64,000 nt of DNA from Pelecanus crispus (lineage: Eukaryota > Chordata > Aves > Pelecaniformes > Pelecanidae). A program made the translations under genes and the position numbers. Under the pieces are notes generated by a model. That model searched no databases. It was not told the origin of the DNA and saw only the letters and a program-made list of their open reading frames with translations. Position 1 is the stretch's first letter. Every line of letters starts with the position of its first letter. Positions 13,762-24,874 of this stretch are shown here, one piece after another. The stretch covers positions 15,838,001-15,902,000 of the forward strand of contig NC_134646.1 in assembly GCF_030463565.1 (NCBI RefSeq), in the 5' to 3' direction.

Positions 13762-14634
13762 GTAAGTGACAGTTTTTTCTTAATAGCACTTATTTGTGTT
13801 ACTTTGTGCTAAAAGCACTTTTTTAACTGCCGAGTCTTTGAACATTTGGATGCACATAATCTGCGGGGGGAACTTGCTTGTAACTTCTGCTTCTTTTTTT
13901 TCTATGCTTGAACTTTTTGCAGCAATAGTAAGCTGTTTGATCAGTGCTAGACCCATATTGCATTCTTCAAAAGTGTGGACAGAAATTGCCAATATGAAGT
14001 ATCAGATAAATGCAGTTATAGCTTGGAGTGGTGCATGGCACAGAACAGAGAAGTACCCTTTCTTTAGCCACAACCTGGTGTGTTTAGTCCAGTCTAGGAC
14101 TAGAAAAAGCTGGAGAAAGCCTTTCTCCCTTCTGGTATTTGGTGCCCCAGTTTTGCCAGTTAAAGGTTTCATGGAAGAGATTCAGTAAAACATGCTGATA
14201 TTTATTATCACCTGCCAGGTTACCACATCATTGAATATAGCAACCCTCGAATGGTATTTGTTGACTCTTAGGTGGTTCAGACTCTCAAGCAAGAGTAAAA
14301 GATAATTATTTTATGATAACTAGGAATGCAGGAGACTTAAACCACTCAATTTCTGTATCCTGAATTTTAACTTTTTCCAAATAACAGATATTTAAAAACA
14401 AGCTCAAATAAGCCTTATTTCTTACTGAGTAAAGAGTACCCACACAGTCAGTTCTCCAGAGAAGTGTGTAATAGGAAATTTTAAGGAAAGAATTGAGAAC
14501 TTCTACTGAATTAAATGTATATTTATTTCTCCAACTGCTACTTCTAACTTAAATAGATGTACAGCACCTCCTGCGTAGGAGGATATGATATTTGTAGTAT
14601 TTACCTGGGAAATATCGTTACGGTTTTTCAGAAT

Positions 14635-14852
14635 GGATCATGGTGGCCATCCCTGGAGCAGGCTGCCCAGGGACTTAATGGAATCTCTGTCCTCTGAGAA
14701 TTAAAAAAAAGCCAACCATAAACGAACTTGACTGGACAAGCTCCTAAGGAGCCTCACCTGACTCTGAAGTTAGTTTTGTTTAGAGGTATTGGAAGAGCTG
14801 CACCAGATAATTTCCAGAGGTCCCTTCCAACCTTGAGTATTCTGTGGGAGAA
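14635..14852 (+). repeat. CR1-like fragment
   Basis: It begins with a block like CCTGGAGCAGGCTGCCCAGGG and ends with AGAGGTCCCTTCCAACCTT followed by GAGTATTCTGTG. Both are familiar parts of avian CR1 3' regions in plus orientation. The middle section (about 14700-14760) does not match well, so this is a diverged or internally altered copy. Confidence 0.7.
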
Positions 14853-16226
14853 CCTTATAAATCTTTCTGGCAAGCTGCTTTTCTGCAGTAACTTAAAATA
14901 AAATCTGCTGGGGTATTTCCAGAAAAATAAACAAAACGTCATATTCTTTTTGTGATTGCAGACAAGTACATGGAGCGCTGAGGAAAGCTTCCTTTGAAAG
15001 TGTTTTCATGAGTATTTCACATGCTCCCTTAGGGCCATACCTTTTAGTGGTGGTGCCTTCTTCATCAACACCTTGATGCTCTGCCAGTTTTACCTGTGCC
15101 ATGTGCTCTCTGCTCCCTTGGCATTTTTGTCTTGCTCTGTTGTGCCTGAGGAGTTTCCTGCTCCGTTTACTGATGATTACATGGTAGAAAAGTATCCACC
15201 CTTTATAATCTTTCTTATAAAACGGAGGAATGAGCCTCCAGTTCCCCCAGTGTATGGAATGTGCAGGCTACAGGCAGCACGGCGTGCCCCAAAGCCTCCT
15301 GCAAGAAAAGGGGAAACCCAGTGTCTGCTTTCTCAGTGTTAAAGGTTTCAAGGTTTAGTGCTGTTTAGAAGCTGATGGTGCCCAAGAGGTATGTCACCAT
15401 TCCTGCCAAAAGCTATCAAAAAGTTTGGTATTGTTTCCAGAGTAGCTTGGCAGAGAAATCTTGACTTTTCAGTTCAGTGCCCTGGCTCATCGGAAATGTG
15501 TCTTGAGTGCCCATTTGCTTCTGCGAGGGATGGGCACAGAGTGGATTTCTAACACCACCACATGAAGTGTGTTTTAGGAATGATCACGGTTGGGATGTGT
15601 AATTGACTTTCTGACCTGACTTCTGCAGTTGTGTGATGTGTGGGTGAAGTGAAGGGAGTAAAGTCTGAGGAGAGTATACAAGGGGGCACAAAACATGGCA
15701 AGATATAGAGTCCATGAATAGCCTGCAAACTTTCTTGAGGAAGAGACTGGTGACACAGAAGAGAAGGTATTTTGGTGTTGGGGAAGGCAGAAGGTTCAAT
15801 GGAGATAAAATGCCAAGGGAACTGAGAAAGAACTGAACAAAGTCTTTGGGAGTGTAGAGATTGTTTAAATAAGTGATGTTTTTTATAGGAATATTTGAAG
15901 ACGGCAAAACATTGGCATTGTGATTACTTGGAAATTATATGGGCTTAGTGTATTATAGTTAACGAAATTCACTAAATAGCTATGTCCTTTTATTAAGAAG
16001 GCTGTAATCATGAAAATTCAGAATAATAGTTATGCTGGAGTTTCAGTTCCACCTGAAAGGACTGCTTATGTTGCATGTCTCGTACAAATGTGTTCTGCTG
16101 TATTTGGACCGAGGTAGAGCATATAGACCTTTTCCTATGGAATGAGAGCTTTGTGTATCTGCATAGCATGTTACTAAGATGATCAGTTAGAGGGCACTCT
16201 GTGCACTACCCCAATCCACAACCTTA

Positions 16227-16770
16227 CAGGTTGTCCTGGTTTTGGCTGGGATAGAGTTAATTTTCTTCCTAGTAGCTGGCATAGTGCTGTGGTTTGGATT
16301 TAGTAGGAGAAGAATGCTGATAACACACCGATGTTTTAGTTGTTGCTAAGTACTGCTTATGCTAGTCAAGGACTTTTCAGCTTCCCATGCTCTGCCAGGT
16401 GCACAAGCAACTGGGAGGGGGCACAGCCAGAATAGTTGACCCAAACTGCCCAAAGGGCTATTCCATACCATATGGCGTCATGCTCAGCGTAGAAACTGGG
16501 GGGTGTTGGCCAGGGAGCAGCGATCGCTGCTCGGGGACTGTCTGGGTATCGGTCAGCAGCTGGTGAGCAATTGCATTGTGCAGCACTTGCTTTGTGTATT
16601 ATTATTACTTTTTTCCCCTTCCTTTTCTGCCCTATTAAACTGTCTTTATCTCAATCCATTAATTTTACTTTTTTTTTTTTTTTCCTGATTCTCTCCCCTA
16701 TCCCACTGGGGAGGTGGGGAGTGAGCAAACAGCTGTTTAGCTGCCTACTGGGTTAAACCACAACACAGGT
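16227..16770 (+). mobile_element. Solo LTR of an endogenous retrovirus with 5-bp target duplication
   Basis: The LTR runs from TGTCCTGG (16232) to CCACAACA (16765), 534 bases, with TG...CA ends. The five bases on each side are identical (CAGGT at 16227-16231 and 16766-16770), a target-site duplication that proves insertion by integrase. It includes a poly(A) signal ATTAAA (16634-16639) and a long pyrimidine tract near 16666-16684. No gag, pol or env sequence adjoins it, so the internal part was lost by recombination between two LTRs. The sequence type (GGGATAGAGTTAATTTTC near the start) belongs to an LTR family I know from neoavian genomes. A 5-bp duplication fits ERVL-class or some class I elements. 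It lies in the GAB1 sense direction inside intron 3. Confidence 0.93.
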
Positions 16771-16895
16771 GAAGAAAAAAATTAAACAAGTTATTAATTT
16801 CCAGACTTGGAACAATTTACTTGTGTATTTCATACAAACTTTTTTCCTTAGTGTAAAGTGTAAAGCTTAGTAGATGCAATTAAATGGTAATGTTA

Positions 16896-16978
16896 GGTGA
16901 CTTGGTAACGTTCGGTTAATGGTTGGACTGGATGATCTTAAAGGTCTTTTCCAACCTAAATGATTCTATGATTCTATA
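16896..16978 (+). repeat. CR1 LINE 3' end
   Basis: TTAATGGTTGGACTGGATGA followed by the 'GGTCTTTTCCAACCTAAATG' block and two ATTCTATG units is the avian CR1 3' terminus on the plus strand. Only about 80 bases remain. It sits 130 bases downstream of the solo LTR. Confidence 0.92.
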
Positions 16979-19900
16979 AATAGGCAGGTATTGTTACTTG
17001 AATGGTTTATTTCTATGATGTTTTCCCTTTAGATTTTAAAGTTGCCGATATGGAGAGGGAATGTTTTCTGTTCTAATTTTGCATGTTACTTTATGGATTA
17101 CCTGGGAACCGCTGAACTTTATTTCAAGGCTTTGGGGTTCTTTTCCGGGTGAGGTGGGTAACTGTGAAACACAGAGGAAGTATCTGAGCTGTCTCTTTGA
17201 AATTTTTAAGAATTGTGGTGTTTCAGAACTAACAAATAATTTTGAAATGCTTCATTACAGTGTCATGCAATGCACTACGTACTCTTGTGAGAATATCTTG
17301 GATGCAGCACTTGTAGCTGTAATAATCGTGCTATATTTTGTCAAAAATAGTTTTATGCTCTGATCACTGTTGACTTGAGAAAGCAACTGTAGCATTAAGT
17401 GAGATTTTAAGGTTCATATTTGAATCCCAACTAAAAAAATGCAGCCAAAGACTGTTTCGAAAACCCTTATTGTTCTGGCTCATTCGAGAGGTATATTGAA
17501 ATACTAAACGTTGTCTTCCTCATCTTTCCTATGTTTATGAACCAGCCAGGGGTCACCCTTTCTCTTGGAAGAAGGGCAGGAATACCTGCTATTAGAAGAT
17601 TTTGAAAGTAAAAAGATTCCACTGCAGTGAGTGAACAGTAGCCATTCTTGGAACGCGTGTGAAAAATTAATCACGGAGCTGTTAACTTGCTTGAAAATAC
17701 TGTTTGTTTGAGATGCATCTTGCATGGTGTTCTGTGAGTTTTAACAGAAAAACTGTGTAACTTCGGCTTCAGTTTTCTGGAAATAGAGCTGGTTTATTAT
17801 TTATTTATTTACCTATCCACATTTTTACTATGCTTGCTGTTGCTGTCCCAGATTGCTAGCACACAAGAGCAGTTTGCTGCCACTTTGTTCATAGTATTCT
17901 GTTTAATCGGTCATACCGATACCTGCAGATGGGAAAAGAATCAGCTCGAAAGGATGAGTGATCAAGCCAGACTGAATACAGAATATTCAAAAATGGGATG
18001 ATTATCCCTCGGAGTAAAACACTTTCAAAACTTTTATCCTGGGTCTCTGTCAACAAGTAGTTTTTAGTACATGGAGGCAGGCTTTTTATTGGGCTCCCCC
18101 TGCCTCAATACCCTGTCTCTTCTCTGTGCATCTTAATGTCCAGTCCTTGTAGATCGGCAGGCTGTATGGTTATCTCTTCTTGATATGTGGAAAGAGGTGT
18201 CCAGCCTTAGCACTGAGTAAGGAATAGGTTGGCCACTTAGCGTAATTTGCAGGTATGTGATGCCCACATGTGATAACGCTGAATTCATGTCACAGTCATC
18301 CTGTGCTTATAGAGTGAGGAGTTTTCATTGTGTTGTATCCAACTTTGCCATTATTTTAAAGTGAGGTGTAAAAAAAAAATTAATACCTTAATATTGGAAT
18401 ATTTAAGCCAATTGATTTTTTTTGTTGAGCTGTTCTGAAGTCCATGGGAATAATTAAAATTTTCAAGTAACTTTCTTTAGTGCAGAAGCATCAAGCACCC
18501 TGCATCTAAAATCCTTTAAAAAAAAAAAAAAAAGCAGGAGTAAAGTCTGTCCCTGAACTCTAGTCCTAACCTAAATTTTCTTGAGGTAACATGAATCAAC
18601 TATGCACTGTAGTTTTTCAAAATTGCACGTGGCGTTCTTATCACGATCAGTGCTTAATACTGACTTTTGAAAACTAGTTAAACTTCAGAGGCTGAATTCC
18701 CTCTCTATATTTTGGCATAAACTGCTTTCAGTTAGCCCATGTTTCAGACTGTCTTCAAACTTTCGGTCTTGCAAAATCGGATTGGTTACAACCCATTCAT
18801 ATTTTGAGAACTATTTCAATTGACTAAGAAGTTGATACCTAAAGATCACTTTTAAAAACGTGAAATAAATCAGAAATGCCCTCTTATAATGAGAAATGTA
18901 AGTTGTTGCCATCAGCTAAGCAAATGACAGGCCTGGCTGCCTCATGTGTCATGGTTTTTGAAAGTCTTCGGGTTTTCACAAGTGCTTGTGGTCAAGAAAG
19001 AAGCAGCAGCATTCACTTAGACCCAGGAAAAACTCCTAAATTTAAAATGATAGCATTTGTTGCTTACATGTGATGGGTAATCCTTAAGCACTGGCATTGT
19101 ACATGTGCTGTTGTTGCATTTTGAGCTTTGGTTTTTATAAAGATAGATGTAGTGTTTATATTTTATTTCTGTAGTTTTGGAATATTTTTTTTCATTTTAA
19201 AGTATATCCTAGTGAACTGGAAATAATAATTTTGGTTCGGCAATTGATTGTCAGCGTCCAGCTTCCCTAGACTGCCCACTTTATTTTTATAACACATAAA
19301 ATACAGATCACAGTCCTTGCCATACTTGCTCATGTGAAACACACGTGAATTTTGCTGGGATTTTGGTCTGAATGAGTACCACAGAACTGGAAGAGTACGT
19401 CTGGGAAGTGAGGAGTCCTGAATGAATCCTTCAAGTAAAGAACAAGGGCTGCAGCAGGGGCTAAGCTCAGAGTGTTACTAGTAATGTATGTAACAGTATG
19501 TTCACAATTTATTACGCACTCTGTAACCTCATGTAGTTCCTTCAGTCCTCTGTGCTCTATTTTTTGCAAGTGTGTTAAACTTCTAGTGGTTCATTAGTGA
19601 ATTTTTGAAGCTCTGAGGCAAAGGAAGTAAACTGTTAGCAAGCGAGAGATGTTTTTGATGGTCAGCACCATAAGGAATATAGGAAGTTTCACTTGGTTGT
19701 GCCAAGGACAAATGCTTAATGAGAACATTCCCTTCTTTTTTGGGGGGGGTCTGTTAAACTAAATGCAGATTAATGTTCAGAGTCACCTAGAAACCAGTTC
19801 TGACCAGTAAGACAGGAATTAAAACATAGATTTAAAATAGTAACCAGAGCAAAATTAGTGTAATTTTTCTAATGGAAAAAAATCACACCAAAAAACCGAG

Positions 19901-21551
19901 AACAAGCTAATACAAAAAGGTGATATAATTAAACCTGGAGAAGAACTGTCATAAGCCACTGAGACTGACAGAGGGTTGTATCTCTGCTATTAAACAGAAC
20001 AAAAAGTAGTTGGTTAGGTGAATGACATTTTTTCTTGACTGCAGATGTCCAGTCGAAGCTAATCACATCGGTTCCCTTGATAGCTGGCAGAGAGGCACTT
20101 TGGGAGTGATTCATCAGGTTTAGATGGATATCTAAGAAGAACGGATTGTGTTTCACACAGTCGCCATTTTTCCAATGACTGCAGAGGAAACCTAAATGAA
20201 TAGCTAAACTGGATTCCTTTCTCCTCAGGTTACCAGAACCCCAGGAGAGAAATCCAGCTGTCCCTTAAGAAAGAAAGTTTTGTGCGATCTTATCAACAAA
20301 TTGAAATTTGAATAATAAATTCTGGTTGTGATCACTTTGAGGTAGAGAGCCTGTTAAAATAAGGGGAAAAAATGCTTCTTGTGGTAGTCATGCCATTGAT
20401 TTTTATGTATTTTATTCCTCAGAAGCTTTGTAAACTGCATGGTCCAGTTGCTTAATAAGAGCTTAGTAAGAGTAGTATAGCAGCTATTCATTGATACACA
20501 TGCATGCTGAAATATTTACATACGTATGTATAAATTAACACAATGGTATGGTACTGTGGTAATGAAAATAGGAAATATCATGGTATGATTGATCAAAAAG
20601 TGTATGGACTGCATTAATTCCACCTGGGTTAGTATTTTGCCACTCTCTTGACTTTCATTTAAGCAAGGAGTCAGGCTGATAACAGAATTTCTCTGCCTGG
20701 AGCAAGGTAACTGGGGAGGTTTACAAAAAAAAAAAAAAGATTGCAATGTGTTTACTTTCCATATAAGTTTACTGGTACTGGTTAGTACCAGTATTAATGA
20801 GTGCTAGTCTCGTAAAAGATAGAATTTCCAAAGAAATCAAAGGTAAACTACTGTGCAGTTTTATCTAACACCACTGCCTTAACTTGCATTCAAGACAAAA
20901 GCACTCTGTTGTACATACATCCTACGGATTTTCTGCCCCACGCCCCCAAAGAGTGTGCTATCTTCCTCCTATTTCTGTTCCTATCTGTTATTTCTCTCTC
21001 CTTTATGTATTTTGAACCAGTTTTACATGGTCAGTAGATAACTTTAGGCATGCACTTCAGGGTGTTACAAGCAGTCGTATTTTTTCCTCCAACTTTTTTT
21101 CACACTGATTAGAACTAGCAAGTACTGTAAACCCAAGGATTTGAGTGTGTTATTTTTGCCTTCAACAGTGCCATTAAAGTGCTGCAGCATGGGTTTAAAA
21201 AAAAAAAAAAACCAAACATGCCCCAGCCCCCAAACAAACTCTGCTCCAAATTGGCATTGTGGAAATCACTTGCTTTATGAAACATCAGCTTGTTGTTTAG
21301 CTGCTGCTAAAGCTTCACACTTGTGTTACCCGTTTCACATGCATGGATTTGTATGTATGTAGTTACTTAGGATCCTTAAGTACTGCTGTTTGTTTAATAA
21401 TTGAGTTCGTGCATTTCATTTAAAAAAAAAAATTGGAAGAGACTGATAGACTTTTTAGTTGTTTACATTTTAAGTGTTGTGTTTATTATTCGTAATGTTT
21501 GTTTTTCTTTATATGTTCATCAACATTTTAATCCTACAATCTTATGTGTAG

Positions 21552-22153
21552 ATCTCATGCTGACTCGGCAAAATCCAGCTCTTCTGAAACAGACTGCAAT
21601 GATAACGTGCCCTCCCACAAAAATCCTGCTCCATCAGCGAGCAAGCATGCTGTGAATGGCTTTTTTCAGCAGCAAGGTGTCTATGACTCTCCGCCTTCTC
21701 GTACTGGACTGACGCTGGCAGACTGCAGCCTTTATAACCTGCCTAGGAGTTACTCACAGGATGTTTTACCGAAGGCAGCGTCTCCATCTGGGACTGATGC
21801 AGAAGGAGAGCAACACATTTTCAATACCCCGTCAACATCTTCATTAGACGCACAGATGAGACACATCTCCATTAGCTATGACATTCCCCCCACACCTGGA
21901 GGTACTTACCAGATTCCACGAACTTTCCCAGAGGGAACGTTGTCTCAGACTTCAAAACTGGAGACTATTCCAGATATTCCTCCACCTCGGCCACCAAAAC
22001 CTCACCACGCTGCAGATCGATCTCCTGTGGAAACATGTAGCATTAGTCGCACTGCTTCAGACACTGATAGTAGTTACTGCATCCCTACAGCAGGAATGCC
22101 ACCCTCACGCAGTAATACCATTTCAACTGTAGATTTGAATATCTTTCGTAAAG
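21552..22153 (+). CDS. GAB1: GAB1 exon 4: YxxP docking segment and GRB2 proline site
   Basis: This largest coding exon covers residues R194 (split) to K394 and one base of codon 395. It is disordered and rich in phosphotyrosine docking motifs: YDSP (Y238), YNLP (Y255), YDIP (Y303), YQIP (Y313) and YCIP (Y369). In the family these bind CRK/CRKL and PLC-gamma SH2 domains. IPPPRPPKP (about 336-344) is the canonical proline-rich site for the C-terminal SH3 of GRB2. The end reads TVDLNIFRK. The acceptor ATGTGTAG has a modest pyrimidine tract; the donor is AAAG then GTCAGT. Human has tyrosine (Y285) in LYVFNTPS; this bird has histidine (QHIFNTPS, H282), so that phosphosite is absent. The serine- and proline-rich parts differ from human as expected. 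Confidence 0.97.
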
Positions 22154-24278
22154 GTCAGTATTCCATATTTTATCCTGCTCTTGCAGAATTTTTGTGTTAA
22201 ACTATGTAATTTTGTGATGAATGATGTGATATGAATGATACGAATGAGCTGAATGATATGAGGGGCATTTCTAGCCTTTAAAAACAAGCGTGTAGCCCTT
22301 AACAAAGTGGTCCGTGGTTGCAATGCTTAAAATATGTAAGAAAGAGGAAAAAAAAGAGAAGATTATTAAAGGAAACCATCAAACCAGCAAAACACAGAAC
22401 GTCGATAAGGGATGTATATTGCACTGTGGCATTCGGTCTTAGCTAAAAATATTTGAAGACCTAGACATATTTATGGTGTTACTCGTCTTTAGAAAATAGC
22501 AGTGAAGAACTAATCATCTTTTCTTTGTTTATAAGCTCATATAGCTGAGTTCAGTACTGGCATTACCAGTCTTTCAGAACAACCAAAGTAAGGTTAGTGT
22601 ATAGTGGTCCAAATCTGCAGAAGCTGAAAGTGTTTCGTGAAGGTCAGTGGGACTTGGTGTGTACCCACAGCTTTGAGATCAACCCTGATCTGGTGATCAT
22701 TGCCACTGACCTTTATTTCTCTCCTTGTGATACATACGCTACTGCAGTTTTTAAGTAAAATTAAAGTTGTTCCTTATAGTCACCTAAATGTTGGTATTCC
22801 AGATGTGCTAGTGCATATTTTTTACTGTTTTTCCCTTTGGTAGCTGGGTGTATTTTGGGTCCCAGCAAATCTGGTGGAACTACTTTTACTTAAAGAATTT
22901 GATGTTTCTTGGGTGGAGATTAGGAAGCTGATATGTATTGGTAGAGAGAGCAGTTGTTCTAATCTTGTTAACCACTCTTGGGCTAAGAGTCTCATTTTTT
23001 TCAGGTTCCTAAGGCAGGTGGGCATTACAGTGTTATTTTTAAAGCAAAATTTTAGACTGGTTGGAGTCGGTGCTAATGTTAGAGGTGACTTTAAAGGAAA
23101 ACTGTTTGAGTTGTTTTATGTATGCGATGAGAGGTTGAAATGAGGAAGGGGACAGGGACAGAGCTTTTAGAGGAGGCAATGTACAGAATGGATGTGTGAT
23201 CGTACAGGTACTCAGGTAGTATTATCCTGTTTGTCATTCATTTTGTAGGCTAAGTGTAATAATATTGGTGGTGGTTAGTGTTTTAAAATGACAAAATAAC
23301 ACCCTGAAAGACCCTTGTTTGCTTTGCTTTGCTTATCTTCTCTCATTTCGCTACGTTTATAAGTCAGCACTCCTGTGCTAAAGCTGAGATTGTCAGCCTC
23401 AGGAAAAGTAGCATTTCTGAAAATACTGTTTTAATTTGGTGCTTAATGGCAGAAGTGTTTATTTTTTCCTCTGAGGTGGAAGTCTCCAAAAAACTTCAAA
23501 GCTTTTTTTTTTAGGGCAAGGCGGGGATAAAACCCAGAGTTTGCCCACAGTTTCTGTCTTGGCATCAGGAGGAGGGTCATGCCTGTCGCAGGGTAAGGCA
23601 GCCTGTCGCCTGCATGGGTGAGCGGGACCTGGGAGCCAGATGCCTCACAAACAGCCCTGTCCACCAGAGAAGCAGCCACAAAGCTGAGCATCTTCTTAAT
23701 AAGGACTGCCAAGAGCCAGGACCCTGAAAATGGAGAGATCTTCAGTTCTGTAGCAGTTCGTTCAAACTGAAAACCCCTGGAGACCACAGTGGGGAGCTGA
23801 GGGCAGGGATTCACCTGTTCCTGCAACAGATTGAATCCTGTTGAATCAGCACTTCCCAAGGGAAGGCGTTCAGTCAGAAAACCTTTCTCCAGGCCCTAAA
23901 TTACATCTGCTGTTTGTTTTAGAATAGGTTTTTCATGAGGACCCAGTATCTCAAAACCCACTCTTACACTAAACTTGTACACCTGCCTGTTTGAAAGGAG
24001 GACTTCACTGCTGCTTTAAAAGGAAAAATTACTTTTTCTTTTCTTGCCATGGGAAAATGCCACTAGAAGAGCTTCAGTTTGTGACTGATGAGTGCTAAGT
24101 TTGTTTGTGAACGCAGTCCTCTCAAGTATATAGGTAAAAATCTATGGGCCACAGCTTCAGGAGGTGTGTTTGTATGCTCTCAGAAGCAGACAGTAAGTAA
24201 CAACAGACTCTGGATGCGTGGTGCCAAGTGACAGCAACAGGGATGATAAATAGCTACTTTCTCTTCTTGTTTCTTTAG
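22154..24278 (+). other. GAB1: GAB1 intron 4 (2.1 kb)
   Basis: No interspersed repeat was recognised with confidence. A GC-richer block at about 23520-23860 carries a 138-codon minus-strand open frame without family resemblance; I do not regard it as a gene. The intron ends TTCTTTAG (24271-24278). Confidence 0.8.
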
Positions 24279-24364
24279 AAATTAGTTCTCAAGACTGTTA
24301 TGATATTCCACGAACGTTTCCGAATGACAGATCTAATTCATTGGAGGGCTTCCATAACCACTTT
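24279..24364 (+). CDS. GAB1: GAB1 exon 5: YDIP docking motif
   Basis: This small exon (86 bases) completes codon E395 and encodes residues 396-423: [18 protein letters not shown], then [10 protein letters not shown]402 corresponds to human Y406, in the family a PLC-gamma/CRK-type YxxP docking site. The acceptor is TTCTTTAG and the donor is TTT then GTAAGT, so it leaves in phase 0. The exon is too short to stand out as an open frame. It is identified by its match to the conserved segment between the YCIP and YVPM regions of GAB1. Confidence 0.95.
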
Positions 24365-24570
24365 GTAAGTATGACTTGATCTGATGAGAGGCGACAGTTA
24401 CAGTGCTTGAATGCTCTTTGTTCCCATATAAAAAAGCAAGCTGTACAGTGTTTGTGATTTTTCAGTTTCAGTAGAATATATTAATCTGAGTAGACTAGGT
24501 TAAAAAACTCTTATGATTCACAGCTGATTGCATAACTTATTTTGTTAAAGGAAATATATGTTAATTCTAG
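24365..24570 (+). other. GAB1: GAB1 intron 5 (206 bp)
   Basis: This is one of the two shortest introns of the gene. It begins GTAAGT and ends TTAATTCTAG. It is AT-rich and contains no repeat. Confidence 0.93.
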
Positions 24571-24874
24571 AAAAACAGAAGCATGTTGACAGTGGGAAGT
24601 GTTTCAAGTGAAGAACTAGATGAAAATTATGTCCCAATGAATCCCAACTCTCCTCCACGACAGCATTCCAGCAGCTTCACTGAACCCATCCAGGAAACAA
24701 ACTATGTACCAATGACACCAGGCACGTTTGATTTTCCGTTATTTGGAAAGCAAGTCCCTCCTCCTGCTCACATGGGTTTCAGGTCCAGTCCAAAGACCCC
24801 TCCCAGACGGTCAGTACCTGTTGCAGAATGTGAGCCACCGCCAGTGGATCGGAACCTCAAACCAGACAGAAAAG
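24571..24874 (+). CDS. GAB1: GAB1 exon 6: two PI3K p85 sites, MET-binding core, GRB2 atypical SH3 site
   Basis: The exon encodes residues 424-524 and one base of codon 525. It carries two YVPM motifs (Y443 in [10 protein letters not shown]468 in ETNYVPMTP), which bind the SH2 domains of PI3-kinase p85 and correspond to human Y447 and Y472. [13 protein letters not shown] (about 483-495) matches the short MET-binding core that lets GAB1 contact the MET receptor directly; human has [13 protein letters not shown]. Near the end PPVDRNLKP fits the atypical PxxxRxxKP motif bound by the GRB2 C-terminal SH3 domain. The acceptor is AATTCTAG and the donor is AAAG then GTGAGG. The first residues ([10 protein letters not shown]) differ slightly from human KVKNVLTVGS. 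All functional motifs look intact. Confidence 0.97.

Larger units (their letters stand above)
13762..21551 (+). other. GAB1: GAB1 intron 3 (7.8 kb)
   Basis: This intron contains a CR1-like fragment (about 14635-14852), a complete solo LTR with target-site duplication (16232-16765) and a short CR1 3' end (about 16896-16978). The remainder is unannotated AT-rich sequence with A runs at 18517-18533 and 20724-20738. It ends at ATGTGTAG (21544-21551). No additional exon was found. Confidence 0.85.

Noticed and set aside
13796..14188. 130-codon open frame just downstream of GAB1 exon 3
   Set aside because: It begins without an ATG in the intron, after a strong donor, and shows no family resemblance.
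21878..22132. 84-codon plus-strand frame within GAB1 exon 4
   Set aside because: It is a shadow of the real GAB1 frame.
23443..23859. 138-codon minus-strand open frame in GAB1 intron 4
   Set aside because: It has no family resemblance or splice context, and the local GC content explains its length.
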